From Limnohabitans sp. T6-5 (GTDB lineage Bacteria; Pseudomonadota; Gammaproteobacteria; Burkholderiales; Burkholderiaceae_C): 64,000 nucleotides of DNA. The translations under genes were made by a program, and so were the position numbers. The DNA is taken from the NCBI RefSeq assembly GCF_003063315.1, contig NZ_NERV01000001.1, positions 310,001 to 374,000 on the forward strand. The letters run 5' to 3'. Under the pieces are notes generated by a model that searched no databases, had not been told where the DNA came from, and saw only the letters and a list, made by a program, of their open reading frames with translations. This document shows, one piece after another, positions 26,039 through 34,957 of this stretch (the first letter of the stretch is position 1; each line of letters begins with the position of its first letter).

Positions 26039-26905
26039 TCATCGACCCCCCTTGCGCACAAACAGCCCTTGCGGACGCCAGATCAAAATCGCGATCATCA
26101 GCGAATACACGATGAAGGAACCGAGCTTGGGCATGTAGTACTTGCCCGCCACATCGGCCATGCCCAACAGCAGCGCGGCCCACAGCGGCCCGGTGATCGA
26201 CGAGGTGCCGCCCACGGCCACCACGATCAAAAAATACACCATGAACTTGAGCGGAAAGGTCGGGTCCAGGCCCAGCACTTCAGCGCCCAGCGCCCCGCCC
26301 AAACCGGCCAGGCCCGAGCCTACGGCAAAGGTGGCGGCAAAGATCAAATTCACGCGAATGCCCAGGCCTGCGGCCACGCGGGCATCGTCCACGCTGGCGC
26401 GCAAGCGGCTGCCAAAGCGGGTTTTGGCCAAGATGAATTGCAAGCCCACGGTGAGCGCTGCGCACACGGCGATGATGAACAGGCGGTAGTGGCCCATGCC
26501 CAAGGCGCCGTCCCACAACTCGGTGCGGCCCCGCAGCCAATCGGGCAACTGCATGATCTGCTGCTGCGAGCCCATCAAATAATCCACACTGGCCACCGAC
26601 ATGAAAGCCAGGCCGATCGAAAACAGGACTTGGTCCAAATGCGGCTTCTTGTACATGTGGCGGTACAGCGTGCGCTCCATCACCGCGCCCAGCAAGGCCG
26701 TGGCGGCAAAGGCCAAAGGTAGGCACAAGAGAAATGGCACTTGAAAGCGCTGCATCAGCACCACCGTCAAATAGCCCCCGGCCATGGCAAACGCGCCGTG
26801 CGCCAGGTTGATGAAATTCATCAAGCCCATGGTCACGGACAGGCCCACGGCCAGTATGAAAAGCAGCATGCCGTAGGCGATGCCGTCGAAAAGGATGGTC
26901 AGCAT
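26039..26905 (-). CDS. livH: Branched-chain-type ABC transporter permease (LivH-like)
   Basis: 288 residues with about eight membrane segments. The N-terminus MLTILFDGIAYGMLLFILAV and the MNFINLAHGAFAMAGGYL segment near residue 30 are diagnostic of LivH. The coupling helix region contains RASVDDARVAAGLGI near residue 170. It lies between the livK receptor gene and livM. Confidence 0.92.
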   Translation of the reverse strand: MLTILFDGIAYGMLLFILAVGLSVTMGLMNFINLAHGAFAMAGGYLTVVLMQRFQVPFLLCLPLAFAATALLGAVMERTLYRHMYKKPHLDQVLFSIGLAFMSVASVDYLMGSQQQIMQLPDWLRGRTELWDGALGMGHYRLFIIAVCAALTVGLQFILAKTRFGSRLRASVDDARVAAGLGIRVNLIFAATFAVGSGLAGLGGALGAEVLGLDPTFPLKFMVYFLIVVAVGGTSSITGPLWAALLLGMADVAGKYYMPKLGSFIVYSLMIAILIWRPQGLFVRKGGR

Positions 26906-26940
26906 GTCATGCGTTTCTGGTTCTCAAATTCAGCCAAGGA

Positions 26941-27058
26941 TGGGGCCCGTGCAGGCGAGAGCCCTGCAAGCGATGGTTCAACCCCTCATCGCCAGCAGGG
27001 CTGGCTCCTACAACGCGGCCCTGTAGGCGCTTGCCCTGCAAGCGATGGCGCCTACAGC
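26941..27058. repeat. REP-like palindromes, family 3, composite copy
   Basis: Two related elements in tandem. The first spans about 26941-27010 and ends CAGCAGGGCTGGCTCCTACA. The second, about 27020-27058, reads CTGTAGGCGCTTGCCCTGCA and closes GCGATGGCGCCTACAG. They lie between livK and livH, where a hairpin often lowers downstream expression so that more receptor than permease is made. Confidence 0.75.
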
Positions 27059-27074
27059 AAGCATTGCTGTGCGC

Positions 27075-28241
27075 TTATCGGCTCTTGCCTGGGTCTTTCA
27101 CATCCTTGAGGGTCGAGAACTCCTGGTTGTAGAGCTGGCCGTTGACTTTCTCCACCTTGCGGATGTAGATGTTGTGCACCACGTCACGGGTTTGCGCGTC
27201 GATGAACATCGGTCCACGAGGGCTTTCAAACACCTGGCCTTTCATGGCGTCCAGCAAGGCCTGGCCGCCTGCGCCCTTGGTGGCCTTGGCCGCTTCGTAG
27301 ATCACGCGCATGCCGTCATAGCCGCCCACGGCCATGAAGTTGGGGCGCATGCCGTTGTTGGCCTTCTCAAAAGCCGCGACGAACTTCTTGTTCAGGGCTG
27401 AGTTGTGCGAAGCCGAGTAGTGGTGCGAAGTGACCACGCCGTTGGCCACATCGCCCATGCCGTTCAAGATGTCGTCATCGGTGATGTCACCGGTGCCGAT
27501 CAACTTGATGCCTGCTTTGTCCAGGCCCCGCTCGGCGAACTGCTTCATCAAAGGCGCGCCAATGCCGGAGGGTACGAACACATAGACCGCGTCCGGTTTG
27601 AGGTCACGCACTTTTTGCAGGAACGGTGCGAAGTCGGGGTTGCGCATGGGCACGCGCAAAGTGTCGAGCACCTGGCCGCCGTTGAACAGCAGGCGGTCCT
27701 TGAAATACTTTTCCGCATCGATGCCTGGGCCGTAATCGGCCACCAGGGTCACCACTTTTTTGATGCCGTTGTTGGGCGCCCAGTCGGCAATGGCCACGGC
27801 CGCTTGCGGCAGCGTGAAGCTGGTTCGGATGATGAAAGGCGATGCCTCGGTGATGCTGGAGGTGGCAGCGGCCATGACCACCAAAGGTGTCTTGGACTGC
27901 GTGGCGATCGGCGCAGTAGCCAGGGCCAGCGGGGTCAGGCCAAAGCCAGCGAGCACGCTGACTTTTTCGTTCACGACCAACTCTTGCGCGATGCGCTTGG
28001 TCACGTCAGGGGCACTGGTGTCGTCTTTCACGATCAGCTCGACTTTTTTGCCAGCCACGGTGTCACCGTTTTGCGCCATGTAGAGGCGCGCTGCGGCTTC
28101 AATCTGTTTGCCGGTGGAGGCGAACGGGCCAGTCATGGGCAAGATCAGACCGATCTTGAATTTGTCTTGCGCCATGGCTGTTGTGGCACAGGCAGCGACA
28201 GCCGCACAGGCCATGGCTTGAAGGAAAAACCGTTTGGACAT
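27075..28241 (-). CDS. livK: ABC transporter periplasmic substrate-binding protein (LivK-like)
   Basis: 388 residues from the ATG at 28241. Residues 1-24 form a signal peptide ending A-M-A. The mature part begins QDKFKIGLILPMTGPFASTG, the usual type I periplasmic fold opening of branched-chain-type receptors, and contains FGLTPLALATAPIATQSKTP. It delivers the ligand to LivHMGF. Relatives in aromatic degraders bind aromatic acids (for example CouP for phenylpropenoids), and the downstream Rieske oxygenase supports such a ligand here. Confidence 0.92.
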   Translation of the reverse strand: MSKRFFLQAMACAAVAACATTAMAQDKFKIGLILPMTGPFASTGKQIEAAARLYMAQNGDTVAGKKVELIVKDDTSAPDVTKRIAQELVVNEKVSVLAGFGLTPLALATAPIATQSKTPLVVMAAATSSITEASPFIIRTSFTLPQAAVAIADWAPNNGIKKVVTLVADYGPGIDAEKYFKDRLLFNGGQVLDTLRVPMRNPDFAPFLQKVRDLKPDAVYVFVPSGIGAPLMKQFAERGLDKAGIKLIGTGDITDDDILNGMGDVANGVVTSHHYSASHNSALNKKFVAAFEKANNGMRPNFMAVGGYDGMRVIYEAAKATKGAGGQALLDAMKGQVFESPRGPMFIDAQTRDVVHNIYIRKVEKVNGQLYNQEFSTLKDVKDPGKSR

Positions 28242-28282
28242 GCATGTCTCCTGAAGTTGAAAGCTCACGTTGAAAAAAGAGG

Positions 28283-29053
28283 TCAATCGTTGCGAATGAG
28301 CTGCACACCGGGCGTACCGGCCAGTGTCGGGTGTTGCCTGGCCAGTCGCATGTTGTGCTGAGCAATGCGTGAATGTTCGCGCATCAAGGCTTCGGCGCGA
28401 CCCGCTTCACGCCGTTCAATGGCCTGCAACACCTGCCGATGCTGATGCTGCGCCACAACCAGCATGTCCCGCGCGCCAGCATGGTGAGCATGCACCCCGA
28501 CAAACCCCGAAGCGGAGGCAAAAGGCAAACTCGATGCGCGCTCAATCTCTCGTGCCAACACCTCGCTGTCGGCCATCTCTGACAACTGTTTGTGAAAGCG
28601 ACCATTCAGAGCCACATAGGCAGAAAAAGTTTCATCATCCAACGCCGCATCGCGCAGCACCAGGTCAATTTCGTCCAGACATTGGCGTGCCGCCTTGAGC
28701 AAGCTTGCACGCACACCTCTTTCAGCCGCCAGCCGGGCCGCCAGGCCTTCTAGGGTGCCGCGCAACTCGATGGCATCGCCCACTTCCCGTTCGGAAAAGG
28801 TGCGCACCGCATAACCGCCGCTGGGCAGTGCCTGCAGCAGCCCTTCCTGTTCAAGCTTCAGCAGCGCTGTGCGAATGGGGGTGCGCGAGACGCCCAGCAA
28901 ATCCACAAGAGTCAACTCCGTGATGCGCGCAGCGGCCTCCAATTGCCCGGACAAAATCAATTCACGCAAACGCTGCTGCGCCTTGACGGCTTGAGAGCCG
29001 CCCTCCTCGGGCAACTCAAGCACTCGACGTGATCGAACTCGGGCGGTGGTCAT
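28283..29053 (-). CDS. GntR family (FCD subfamily) transcriptional regulator, VanR-like
   Basis: 256 residues. The N-terminal winged helix is VKAQQRLRELILSGQLEAAA...LTLVDLLGVSRTPIRTALLKLEQEGLL. The C-terminal FCD domain contains the metal-type residues in NGRFHKQL and QHQHRQVLQAI. It is the first gene of the livKHMGF-oxygenase-ferredoxin unit, with 41 bases to livK. VanR, the vanillate repressor of many proteobacteria, belongs to this family, so a repressor released by the substrate is likely. A TGTATACA palindrome 35 bases upstream of the start is a candidate site. Confidence 0.88.
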   Translation of the reverse strand: MTTARVRSRRVLELPEEGGSQAVKAQQRLRELILSGQLEAAARITELTLVDLLGVSRTPIRTALLKLEQEGLLQALPSGGYAVRTFSEREVGDAIELRGTLEGLAARLAAERGVRASLLKAARQCLDEIDLVLRDAALDDETFSAYVALNGRFHKQLSEMADSEVLAREIERASSLPFASASGFVGVHAHHAGARDMLVVAQHQHRQVLQAIERREAGRAEALMREHSRIAQHNMRLARQHPTLAGTPGVQLIRND

Positions 29054-29087
29054 GAATTAAAAAAACAGGAGTCAGAGTGGGCGTTAA

Positions 29088-29095
29088 TGTATACA
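29088..29095. promoter_or_regulatory. Candidate GntR/FCD operator (TGTATACA)
   Basis: The perfect palindrome TGTATACA lies in an AT-rich stretch (29054-29160) upstream of the GntR gene and divergent from the gene at 29242. FCD-type GntR regulators typically bind short palindromes with a T-x-G-T-x-x-A-C-x-A core, which this matches. It is probably an autoregulatory site for the whole operon. Confidence 0.5.
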
Positions 29096-29241
29096 AAATT
29101 TCTTGAAAAATGGCTGTTTTGCCATTTTTTCGAGCATTTAAGGGTTTTCCTGTATCCCAAATCAAGCTCTAGCCCCCAAGGCAAGTCAATAGGCTGCGGG
29201 TGCGCGCTGCGACAATAAGCTTTTATCCCCACACGCCAAGC

Positions 29242-29607
29242 ATGACCCTCCAATTTCTGGATTTCGACACCAGCGAAGACGCTCACGGGGTGATTTGCTG
29301 GGATGCCTTGGCCAGTCCCCGGCCCATCCACAATCCGGGTTTACTGGCTGAAGTGGCCCATCTGCTCAGCCGCTTGAGCGAGTTGCATGGCTCGCCAGGT
29401 CCCCTGGATGACGGACACCTCTGGGACTGCGATCTGCAGGCCCACGACATCAAACATCAGAGTTTGCCCTGGCATTGGCATGGCCACCAATTGCAATGGC
29501 AGCTCAGCACCCAGGAGGCCCTGTCCAACAGCATCACGCTCAGCTTGACACTGACCGGCAGCACTGAAATGGCCCATACCTTGGCGCTTGAGTTCGGCAA
29601 CGAATGA
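29242..29607 (+). CDS. Conserved-looking hypothetical protein preceding chrA
   Basis: 121 residues from the ATG at 29242. It is acidic and histidine-rich, with a beta-strand-like central part (HWHGHQLQWQLSTQ...SNSITLSLTLTGSTEMAHTLAL). There is no signal peptide, membrane segment or catalytic motif. Its stop overlaps the start of the chromate transporter gene by four bases (ATGA), so the two are translationally coupled. The histidines suggest possible metal or anion sensing, but I do not recognise the family. Confidence 0.7.
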   Translation: MTLQFLDFDTSEDAHGVICWDALASPRPIHNPGLLAEVAHLLSRLSELHGSPGPLDDGHLWDCDLQAHDIKHQSLPWHWHGHQLQWQLSTQEALSNSITLSLTLTGSTEMAHTLALEFGNE

Positions 29608-30920
29608 GTACACACACCACCGCCCCCGTTTCCTTTCGTGCCGCGCTCCAATTCTGGTTTTGGCTGGGCTGCATCAGCTTTGGCGGCCCGGCAGGCCAGA
29701 TCGCCCTGATGCACGAAGAGCTGGTGGTGCGCCGCCGCTGGATTTCAGAAAAGCGTTACCTGCATGCGCTGCACTACTGCATGCTGCTGCCCGGCCCCGA
29801 GGCGCAACAACTGGCCACCTACACCGGCTGGCTCATGCACGGCACGCGCGGCGGCATGGCGGCCGGTGCCTTGTTTGTGCTGCCCAGTCTGGTGCTGTTG
29901 ATCGCGCTGAGCTGGGCCTACACCGTGTGGGGCCAACACCCCTGGGGGCAGGCGCTGCTGTGGGGCCTCAAGCCTGCCGTGACGGCACTGGTGCTGCAAG
30001 CCGTGCACCGCATGGCCAAGCGCACGCTCAAGGCGCCGTGGCTGTGGGCTCTGGCGGGGGCATCGCTGCTGGGCACGCTGGTCGGCGTGGGTTTTCCGTG
30101 GCTGGTGGCCGCTGCTGCGCTGGTGGGCTGGGCCATGGCACGCCAGCGCCCCATGCAGGGCAGCGCTCACGGCCAGACCGGCGCAGCGCAAGAAGCAACA
30201 GCGGCCTTGATCGACGACCACACCCCCACACCCGAACATTCACGCTACACCACCGGCCGCCTGCTGCGCACGTCAGGCATCGGCTTGGCCCTGTGGGCGT
30301 TCACGCTGGGCGGCTTGGCCCTCTGGCTGGGCGCGGGTCACACGTTGGTGCGCATGGGCGGCTTTTTCACCGAAGCGGCACTGCTGACCTTTGGCGGCGC
30401 CTACGCGGTGCTGCCCTATGTGACGCAGGCGGCGGTGTCACAGTTCGGCTGGCTCAGCGCCACACAAATGATGGACGGCCTGGCCTTGGGCGAGACCACG
30501 CCTGGACCGCTCATCATCGTGGTGGCCTTTGTCGGTTTTCTGAGAGGCCAGGGTCAGGCACTGCTGGGCGATCCGCTGCTGGGCGGCATCGCGGCAGCGT
30601 GTGTGGTCACCTGGTTCACATTTCTGCCCTCTTTCATTTTCATCCTCGCAGGAGGGCCGCTGGTCGAATCAAGTCGGCATGTGCCCACCCTGAACGGACC
30701 ACTGCAAGCCATCAGCGCGGCGGTGATTGGCGTGATGCTGCAACTGGCTGGCACTTTCGCATGGCACACGGGCTGGCCCACGGCGCAATGGTCGCAGCCC
30801 GACTGGCCTGCATTGGCGCTCACGGCCCCGGCAGCATGGCTGCTGATTGCGCGGCAGTGGCCGGTGGTGCGGGTACTGGCAGTTTGTGCGCTGGTGGGGA
30901 TGGGGGTGCAGTGGGTATGA
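29604..30920 (+). CDS. chrA: Chromate transporter, two-domain (long-chain) ChrA
   Basis: 438 residues, the length of long-chain ChrA. Two homologous halves are visible. The first opens FWFWLGCISFGGPAGQIALM, with LLPGPEAQQLATYTGW near residue 70. The second has LTFGGAYAVLPYVTQAAV near 260 and LGETTPGPLIIVVAFVGF near 295. About ten to twelve membrane segments are likely. Members export chromate, in some cases with sulfate antiport. No chrB regulator is next to it. Confidence 0.92.
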   Translation: MSTHTTAPVSFRAALQFWFWLGCISFGGPAGQIALMHEELVVRRRWISEKRYLHALHYCMLLPGPEAQQLATYTGWLMHGTRGGMAAGALFVLPSLVLLIALSWAYTVWGQHPWGQALLWGLKPAVTALVLQAVHRMAKRTLKAPWLWALAGASLLGTLVGVGFPWLVAAAALVGWAMARQRPMQGSAHGQTGAAQEATAALIDDHTPTPEHSRYTTGRLLRTSGIGLALWAFTLGGLALWLGAGHTLVRMGGFFTEAALLTFGGAYAVLPYVTQAAVSQFGWLSATQMMDGLALGETTPGPLIIVVAFVGFLRGQGQALLGDPLLGGIAAACVVTWFTFLPSFIFILAGGPLVESSRHVPTLNGPLQAISAAVIGVMLQLAGTFAWHTGWPTAQWSQPDWPALALTAPAAWLLIARQWPVVRVLAVCALVGMGVQWV

Positions 30921-31147
30921 GGTTGGGTTCGCTCAGCGCTTAGCTCAGTTGGGTGTCGGCTTCAGGCGGGGAGCGGACTGCCGTAGTGGGTTATTGACCG
31001 ACCGCAGACGACCCCAAGCCGTCATCGGGGCTGCGACAAAGCAGTCAATCGCGCAGTCCTTTTCTATGAAGGCATATCAAGCCCCACTGCAATTTGATTC
31101 GCTAGTGTGCTTCTAGGCTAATTTTGCTTGGCTCGCAAATTATGCTA

Positions 31148-31167
31148 AAGTAATTCATCAATTACTT
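31148..31167. promoter_or_regulatory. TetR operator candidate overlapping the regulator's ribosome-binding region
   Basis: A perfect inverted repeat with 8-bp arms, AAGTAATT-CATC-AATTACTT, ends 4 bases before the ATG of the TetR gene. The surrounding DNA (31090-31170) is distinctly AT-rich and contains TATGCT, a possible -10 element, just upstream. Position and symmetry fit autorepression by the TetR protein. The rest of the gap 30921-31147 shows nothing recognisable. Confidence 0.65.
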
Positions 31168-31171
31168 ATTT

Positions 31172-31792
31172 ATGATCCCTCCTACAAGAGTTAAGCTCAA
31201 AACCGAAGACCGCCAGGCAGAACTGATCCAGGCGGCCTTGGAGTTAGCTGCTGAGCGCAGCCCGACCGAAATCACCACGGGTGATCTGGCTTTGGCAATC
31301 GGCATCACCCAAGGGGGAGTTTTCAGGCATTTCGACAGCAAAGAGACCATCTGGCTGGCTGTTGTCGATTGGGCGCACGAGACCTTGATGGAGCGGCTAC
31401 AGCAAGCAGCTCAAACTCGTCAGGCTAACGCTTTGCAGGCTCTGCGGGCCGTGTTCATGGCCCACATCAATTTTGTGGAGCAGTACCCGGGCGTTCCACG
31501 TCTTGTTTTTCAGGAGCTGCAGCATGCCAAAACCACCCCGCTCAAGACAAGGGTGCAGCACCTTATGGCCGACTACCGGACTTTGATCGCCCAATTGCTG
31601 ACCCGAGCCCGTGAAGAGGGTCTACTGGCATCCGAGGTGGACCCCGCGTCAGCTGTGGTCCTCTTCATGGGAGCAGTTCAGGGACTCGTCATTCAGTCTC
31701 TGGTTACTGGCAAGCTGCGCGACTTAGCGAGCCAGGGGAAAGCCGTATTCAACCTCTATGAGGCAGGTCTCTTGCCCAAACAAAGAAACTGA
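31172..31792 (+). CDS. TetR/AcrR family transcriptional regulator
   Basis: 206 residues. The N-terminal helix-turn-helix spans about residues 10-55: RQAELIQAALELAAE...TTGDLALAIGITQGGVFRHFDSKETIW. The C-terminal helical domain is of the kind found next to efflux pumps. It precedes the HlyD-like adaptor gene by 14 bases and has a strong palindrome over its own start region, so it most likely represses itself and the exporter operon and is released by the exported compound. Confidence 0.92.
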   Translation: MIPPTRVKLKTEDRQAELIQAALELAAERSPTEITTGDLALAIGITQGGVFRHFDSKETIWLAVVDWAHETLMERLQQAAQTRQANALQALRAVFMAHINFVEQYPGVPRLVFQELQHAKTTPLKTRVQHLMADYRTLIAQLLTRAREEGLLASEVDPASAVVLFMGAVQGLVIQSLVTGKLRDLASQGKAVFNLYEAGLLPKQRN

Positions 31793-31806
31793 CGAAAGTA
31801 GCACCG

Positions 31807-33000
31807 ATGACATTCAGAAAAATCAATAAGCGGCAAGTCTTGGTCGCGACCGGTGTAGTGATGGTGCTCATGGCTGTAGGATTTATTGCGACTAATGTGG
31901 GGCCACTCGCCCCCATCAATGTCACAGTAATACAAGTCAAGAGTGAAAGCTTGAGACCCTCAATTTTCGGTGTTGGCACTGTCGAAGCTCGTCAGAGCTG
32001 GTTGATGGGACCCACGATGGCTGGGCGTGTCTTGCGCGTGCATGTCGATGTGGGGCAATCGGTCAAAGCAGGTCAGCTTCTTGCCGAGATGGATCCGGTG
32101 GACCTGGACCAGCGCCTGCAGGCACAAGAAGCTGCCTTGTCCAAGGCCAGCAGTGTGCAGACAGCAGCTCAGGCACAACTGGCCGATGCCAGAGCACGGC
32201 GCGATCTGGCCACCACCAATCTGAACCGGCAAAAGGAACTGGCCCGTCAGAACTTCATCAGCCCGTCTGCGCTAGAGGGGCGCGAGCAGGAACTCAAGTC
32301 TGCTCAGGCTGCCTTCGAAGCAGCCCAGGCCAACTTGCAAGCAAGCCGACAGGACGCCCAGCGCTTGCAGGCCGAGCGCGCTGCCGCCGTGCAGCAAAAA
32401 CAGAACACCCGCTTGATCGCCCCCGCCGATGCGGTGGTGCTAAGCCGCGATGCCGAAGCCGGCAGCACGGTGGTGGCGGGCCAGGCCGTGGTCCGGTTGG
32501 CAAATCCCGCCAGCCTCTGGGTGAAGCTGCGTGTGGACCAGGCGCGCTCAAGCGGTCTCGCAGTGGGTTTGCCGGCCCAGATCACCTTACGCTCGCGGAT
32601 GCAGCAGGTGCAGGCCGGCCGGGTGGAGCGGGTGGAGCTGCAGGCCGATGCAGTGACCGAGGAGCGCATCGCACAAGTGATGTTCGACCAGATTCCAGCA
32701 GCGCTGTCGATCGGTGAGATGGCCGAAGTCACGCTTCAGTTACAAGAGACAGACCCGGCTTTGGTGGTGCCGCAGGCCAGTGTGCAGACGCACCAAGGCC
32801 GCACAGGCGCGTGGCGGCTTAAAGACGGCGCGCTGAACTTTGTGTCCGTTCAGTGGGGCGCGTCCAGCCCGGACGGTCGCGTGCAGGCACTGAGCGGCCT
32901 GGCCTCGGGCGACACGGTGGTGGTCTACAGCGACAGGCCCTTGTCGGTCGGAACCCGCTTCAAGGTGGTGAACTCGCTGGTTAACAAGGCCCAGCCATGA
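31807..33000 (+). CDS. Periplasmic adaptor (HlyD / membrane fusion protein) of an ABC exporter
   Basis: 397 residues. One N-terminal membrane anchor (VLVATGVVMVLMAVGFIATN, about residues 10-30) is followed by a biotinyl-lipoyl half (GRVLRVHVDVGQSVKAGQLL), a long alpha-hairpin rich in Ala/Gln (about residues 100-190), the second lipoyl half (LIAPADAVVLSRDAEAGSTV) and beta-barrel domains. It should bridge the inner-membrane ABC exporter encoded next to an outer-membrane channel, which is not encoded here. Its stop overlaps the permease start (ATGA). Confidence 0.9.
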   Translation: MTFRKINKRQVLVATGVVMVLMAVGFIATNVGPLAPINVTVIQVKSESLRPSIFGVGTVEARQSWLMGPTMAGRVLRVHVDVGQSVKAGQLLAEMDPVDLDQRLQAQEAALSKASSVQTAAQAQLADARARRDLATTNLNRQKELARQNFISPSALEGREQELKSAQAAFEAAQANLQASRQDAQRLQAERAAAVQQKQNTRLIAPADAVVLSRDAEAGSTVVAGQAVVRLANPASLWVKLRVDQARSSGLAVGLPAQITLRSRMQQVQAGRVERVELQADAVTEERIAQVMFDQIPAALSIGEMAEVTLQLQETDPALVVPQASVQTHQGRTGAWRLKDGALNFVSVQWGASSPDGRVQALSGLASGDTVVVYSDRPLSVGTRFKVVNSLVNKAQP

Positions 33001-34199
33001 TCAGCCTGGCTGCGCGCGACATTCAGCACAGCTGGGCCAAGTTCGTGCTCACCGGGTTGGGGCTGGGTTTGCTCATTGGCGTGACGTTGACCATGGCAGG
33101 TGTGTTTCGCGGCATGGTTGACGATGCGCAGGCCCTGCTCAACAACAGCGGTGCCGACCTCTGGGTGGTTCAAAAGGATACGCAGGGGCCGTACGCAGAA
33201 TCGTCCAGCCTGAAGGACGATGTGGTGCGCAGCATTGCGGGCATGCCAGGGGTGGCCATGGCGGCCAACATCACTTACTTCACCATGCAGGTCAAGGCCG
33301 TGGGGGGCAAGGAAGCCCGGGCCATGGTTGTAGGGATCGCGCCTGGAATCGCCGGTTTGCCTGGACAACCGGGCCATTTGTTGGCAGGCCGGCATCTCAC
33401 ACGCAGCCACTACGAGGCAGTTGTGGACATCAAGACCGGACTGACGCTGGGCGATAAGGTGCAAATCCGGCGTCACACCTACGAGGTGGTAGGCCTGACG
33501 CGCCGCATGGTCTCATCCGGAGGGGATCCGATGGTGTTTATCCCCATCAAGGACGCGCAGGAAGCGCAGTTCCTCAAGGACAACGACGCCATCGTGAACG
33601 ACCGGGTGCGCACAGCCGCCAACCCCGCCTTCAATCGGCCGGCAGTGCCGGGCATGCTTGATGCAGTACAGAACCTGCAGACCAGCAGCCGCAACGTCAA
33701 TGCCGTGCTGGTGCGAGTGGCCGATGGCTGGAGTGCAGAGCGTGTGGCCGAGCCGATCCAGCACTGGAAGCACCTGACCGTGTTCACTCGTGCAGACATG
33801 GAAGACATCCTGGTGGACAAACTCATTGCCACCTCGGCCAAACAAATCGGCATGTTTCTGGCCATCCTGACGGTGGTGAGTGCGGCGATTGTGGCGTTCA
33901 TCATCTACACCATGACGCTGGGCAAGATCCGCGAGATCGCAGTGCTTAAGCTGATCGGCACCCGCAACCTCACCATTGCGGCCATGATCTTGCAGCAGGC
34001 ACTAGGCCTAGGGGTGATCGGCTTTGTGGTCGGCAAGGTAGCTGCCACGATTTGGGCACCAGTGTTTCCTAAGTTTGTATTGCTCTTGACGCAAGATGCG
34101 ATTGTTGGTTTTGGGGCAACGATGCTCATCTGTGCACTGGCCAGCACGATGGCTATTCGAGTGGCCTTGCGTGTTGATCCGGCGCAGGCCATCAGTTGA
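32997..34199 (+). CDS. ABC exporter permease (FtsX/MacB/DevC type)
   Basis: 400 residues. An N-terminal membrane helix (about residues 15-40) is followed by a ~220-residue periplasmic MacB-PCD-like domain, then three C-terminal helices beginning IGMFLAILTVVSAAIVAFII near residue 283, the standard four-helix FtsX topology. With the adaptor before it and the ATPase after it, it forms a DevBCA/MacAB-like tripartite exporter. Base composition shifts toward AT near its 3' end, from about 34,000 onward. Confidence 0.9.
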   Translation: MISLAARDIQHSWAKFVLTGLGLGLLIGVTLTMAGVFRGMVDDAQALLNNSGADLWVVQKDTQGPYAESSSLKDDVVRSIAGMPGVAMAANITYFTMQVKAVGGKEARAMVVGIAPGIAGLPGQPGHLLAGRHLTRSHYEAVVDIKTGLTLGDKVQIRRHTYEVVGLTRRMVSSGGDPMVFIPIKDAQEAQFLKDNDAIVNDRVRTAANPAFNRPAVPGMLDAVQNLQTSSRNVNAVLVRVADGWSAERVAEPIQHWKHLTVFTRADMEDILVDKLIATSAKQIGMFLAILTVVSAAIVAFIIYTMTLGKIREIAVLKLIGTRNLTIAAMILQQALGLGVIGFVVGKVAATIWAPVFPKFVLLLTQDAIVGFGATMLICALASTMAIRVALRVDPAQAIS

Positions 34200-34209
34200 G
34201 GCGTACGAC

Positions 34210-34926
34210 ATGACATACCAAACAGGTGGCATCCGTATCGAGAATTTGCGCAAAGTCTATGGACATGGAGACACGGCTGTAGAGGCTTTGAAAAGCGTCA
34301 ATATGCAAGTTTCTCCAGGTGAGGTGGTTGGACTTGTTGGACCATCTGGCTCAGGCAAAAGTACTTTACTGAAATGTTTAGGTGCCATCATCGAGCCTAC
34401 GTCGGGCCGAATGACTTTAGGCAACGAAGTGATTTTCGAAGACGGCTGGAAGATCCCAGACTTACGAACCTTACGACGCGATCGGATTGGATTTGTGTTC
34501 CAAGCGCCGTACCTCATTCCTTTTTTGAACGTCACTGATAACGTCGCATTGCTGCCTATGCTGGCTGGCATTCCCAATGAAATTGCTAGAAAACGAGCAC
34601 TTGAATTGTTGTCCTCTTTGGATGTGTTGCATCGCGCAAAGGCTGAACCTTCTCAGCTATCTGGTGGTGAGCAGCAACGAGTGTCAATCGCCCGTGCATT
34701 GGCAAACAAGCCGCCAGTGATTTTGGCTGATGAGCCAACCGCACCTCTTGACAGTGAGCGGGCGCTGTCTGTCATTCGAATTCTCAACGACATGGCCCGT
34801 CTTGCACAGACGGCCATCATCGTGGTGACACATGACGAAAAGATCATCCCAACCTTCAAGCGCATCTATCACATTCGTGATGGACAGACGGTGGAGGAAA
34901 AAGGTGAGGGACGCTCTCTTGATTAA
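34210..34926 (+). CDS. ABC exporter ATP-binding protein (LolD/MacB/DevA type)
   Basis: 238 residues from the ATG at 34210. Walker A is GPSGSGKST near residue 43, the signature is LSGGEQQR near 146, and Walker B is ILADEPTAPLD near 167. These fit ATPases that drive FtsX-type permeases. Composition is visibly lower in GC than most of the window: two hand-counted 60-base lines give 29 and 26 G+C, against 38 and 33 in two lines of the uronate block. Convergent with the TonB-like gene; a weak GTTTTA-TTTG-TAAAAC hairpin lies between them (34941-34956). Confidence 0.92.
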   Translation: MTYQTGGIRIENLRKVYGHGDTAVEALKSVNMQVSPGEVVGLVGPSGSGKSTLLKCLGAIIEPTSGRMTLGNEVIFEDGWKIPDLRTLRRDRIGFVFQAPYLIPFLNVTDNVALLPMLAGIPNEIARKRALELLSSLDVLHRAKAEPSQLSGGEQQRVSIARALANKPPVILADEPTAPLDSERALSVIRILNDMARLAQTAIIVVTHDEKIIPTFKRIYHIRDGQTVEEKGEGRSLD

Positions 34927-34957
34927 CTTAGGAGAGCTACGTTTTATTTGTAAAACA

